This document shows, piece by piece, positions 49,830 through 50,000 of a stretch of 50,000 nt of DNA. The DNA is from Mesostigma viride (taxonomy: Eukaryota > Streptophyta > Mesostigmatophyceae > Mesostigmatales > Mesostigmataceae): the NCBI GenBank assembly GCA_009746045.1, contig RPFO01000667.1, positions 6,287,254 through 6,337,253 on the forward strand. Direction: 5' to 3'. The notes beneath the pieces are model-generated. The model ran no database searches, was not told the DNA's origin, and worked only from the letters and a program-made list of their open reading frames with translations. The first letter of the stretch is position 1, and each line of letters opens with the position of its first letter. The position numbers and the translations under genes are program-made.

Positions 49830-50000
49830 GTGGGTGGGCTGGTCACTGTGATGTACAATAGTTGCACTTGTATATGTTCCCGGTGGTCGTCATGCTTGTC
49901 TAGTGTGGCCAGGGGTGGCTGCTTGCGGGTCCAGGCATCGCGTGGGTGCGTGGGCTGTTGCTGGGGGCAGTAGGTGCACGGTCATGTTACCGTACTAGAT

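Overview
This is a eukaryotic nuclear window. Real genes are split by GT-AG introns with pyrimidine-rich acceptors, exons are GC-rich, and most of the sequence is nested transposable elements. The host is probably a unicellular or algal eukaryote: it carries a Penelope-like retroelement with an N-terminal GIY-YIG nuclease (a type known from green algae, protists and invertebrates), APE-type and RLE-type non-LTR elements, and a full-size ABCG transporter gene. The exact lineage cannot be read from the sequence.

Layout. (1) 0.7-2.6 kb: the 3' end of a gene for a PP2A B''-type (TON2/PPP2R3-like) regulatory subunit, plus strand. (2) 3.7-15.9 kb: a nest of retroelements resolved by target-site duplications (TSDs). 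A 5'-truncated RTE-like copy (3802-5019) is followed by an ORF1-only copy of an RLE-type element (5067-13496). That copy is interrupted exactly at TTAA by a 6.4-kb element (6386-12796) holding a Penelope-like element (7099-11767). Two more 5'-truncated RTE-like copies (13557-14230, 14368-15156) and minus-strand debris follow. (3) 17188-40225: a 23-kb Foldback-like transposon. Its 2.4-kb and 3.1-kb terminal inverted repeats (TIRs) are built mostly of minisatellites, and a perfect 9-bp TSD (GGTTGACGT) flanks it. Nested inside are a full-length RLE element (25958-30851), a full-length RTE-like element (31758-35572, minus), a Penelope-like 3' fragment and a 48-bp retroelement tail. No transposase was recognised in the rest. 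(4) 40.98 kb to the end: the first six exons of a full-size ABCG transporter (NBD1-TMD1-NBD2); the second membrane domain lies beyond the window.

Three cross-cutting patterns stand out. In both host genes the last 30-50 nt of several exons, often with the 5' splice site, recur as degenerate echoes a little downstream. RTE-like and RLE-type elements share the same 3'-end design: a stem-loop with one bulged base followed by an AATT-rich tail, and 48 bp of this end occurs alone between 13-bp TSDs. A 418-bp duplicated segment (21086-21503) is the intact counterpart of a copy hit by two later insertions, giving a natural empty-site control.

All calls come from reading the sequence and conceptual translations; no database search, alignment software or transcript data were available.
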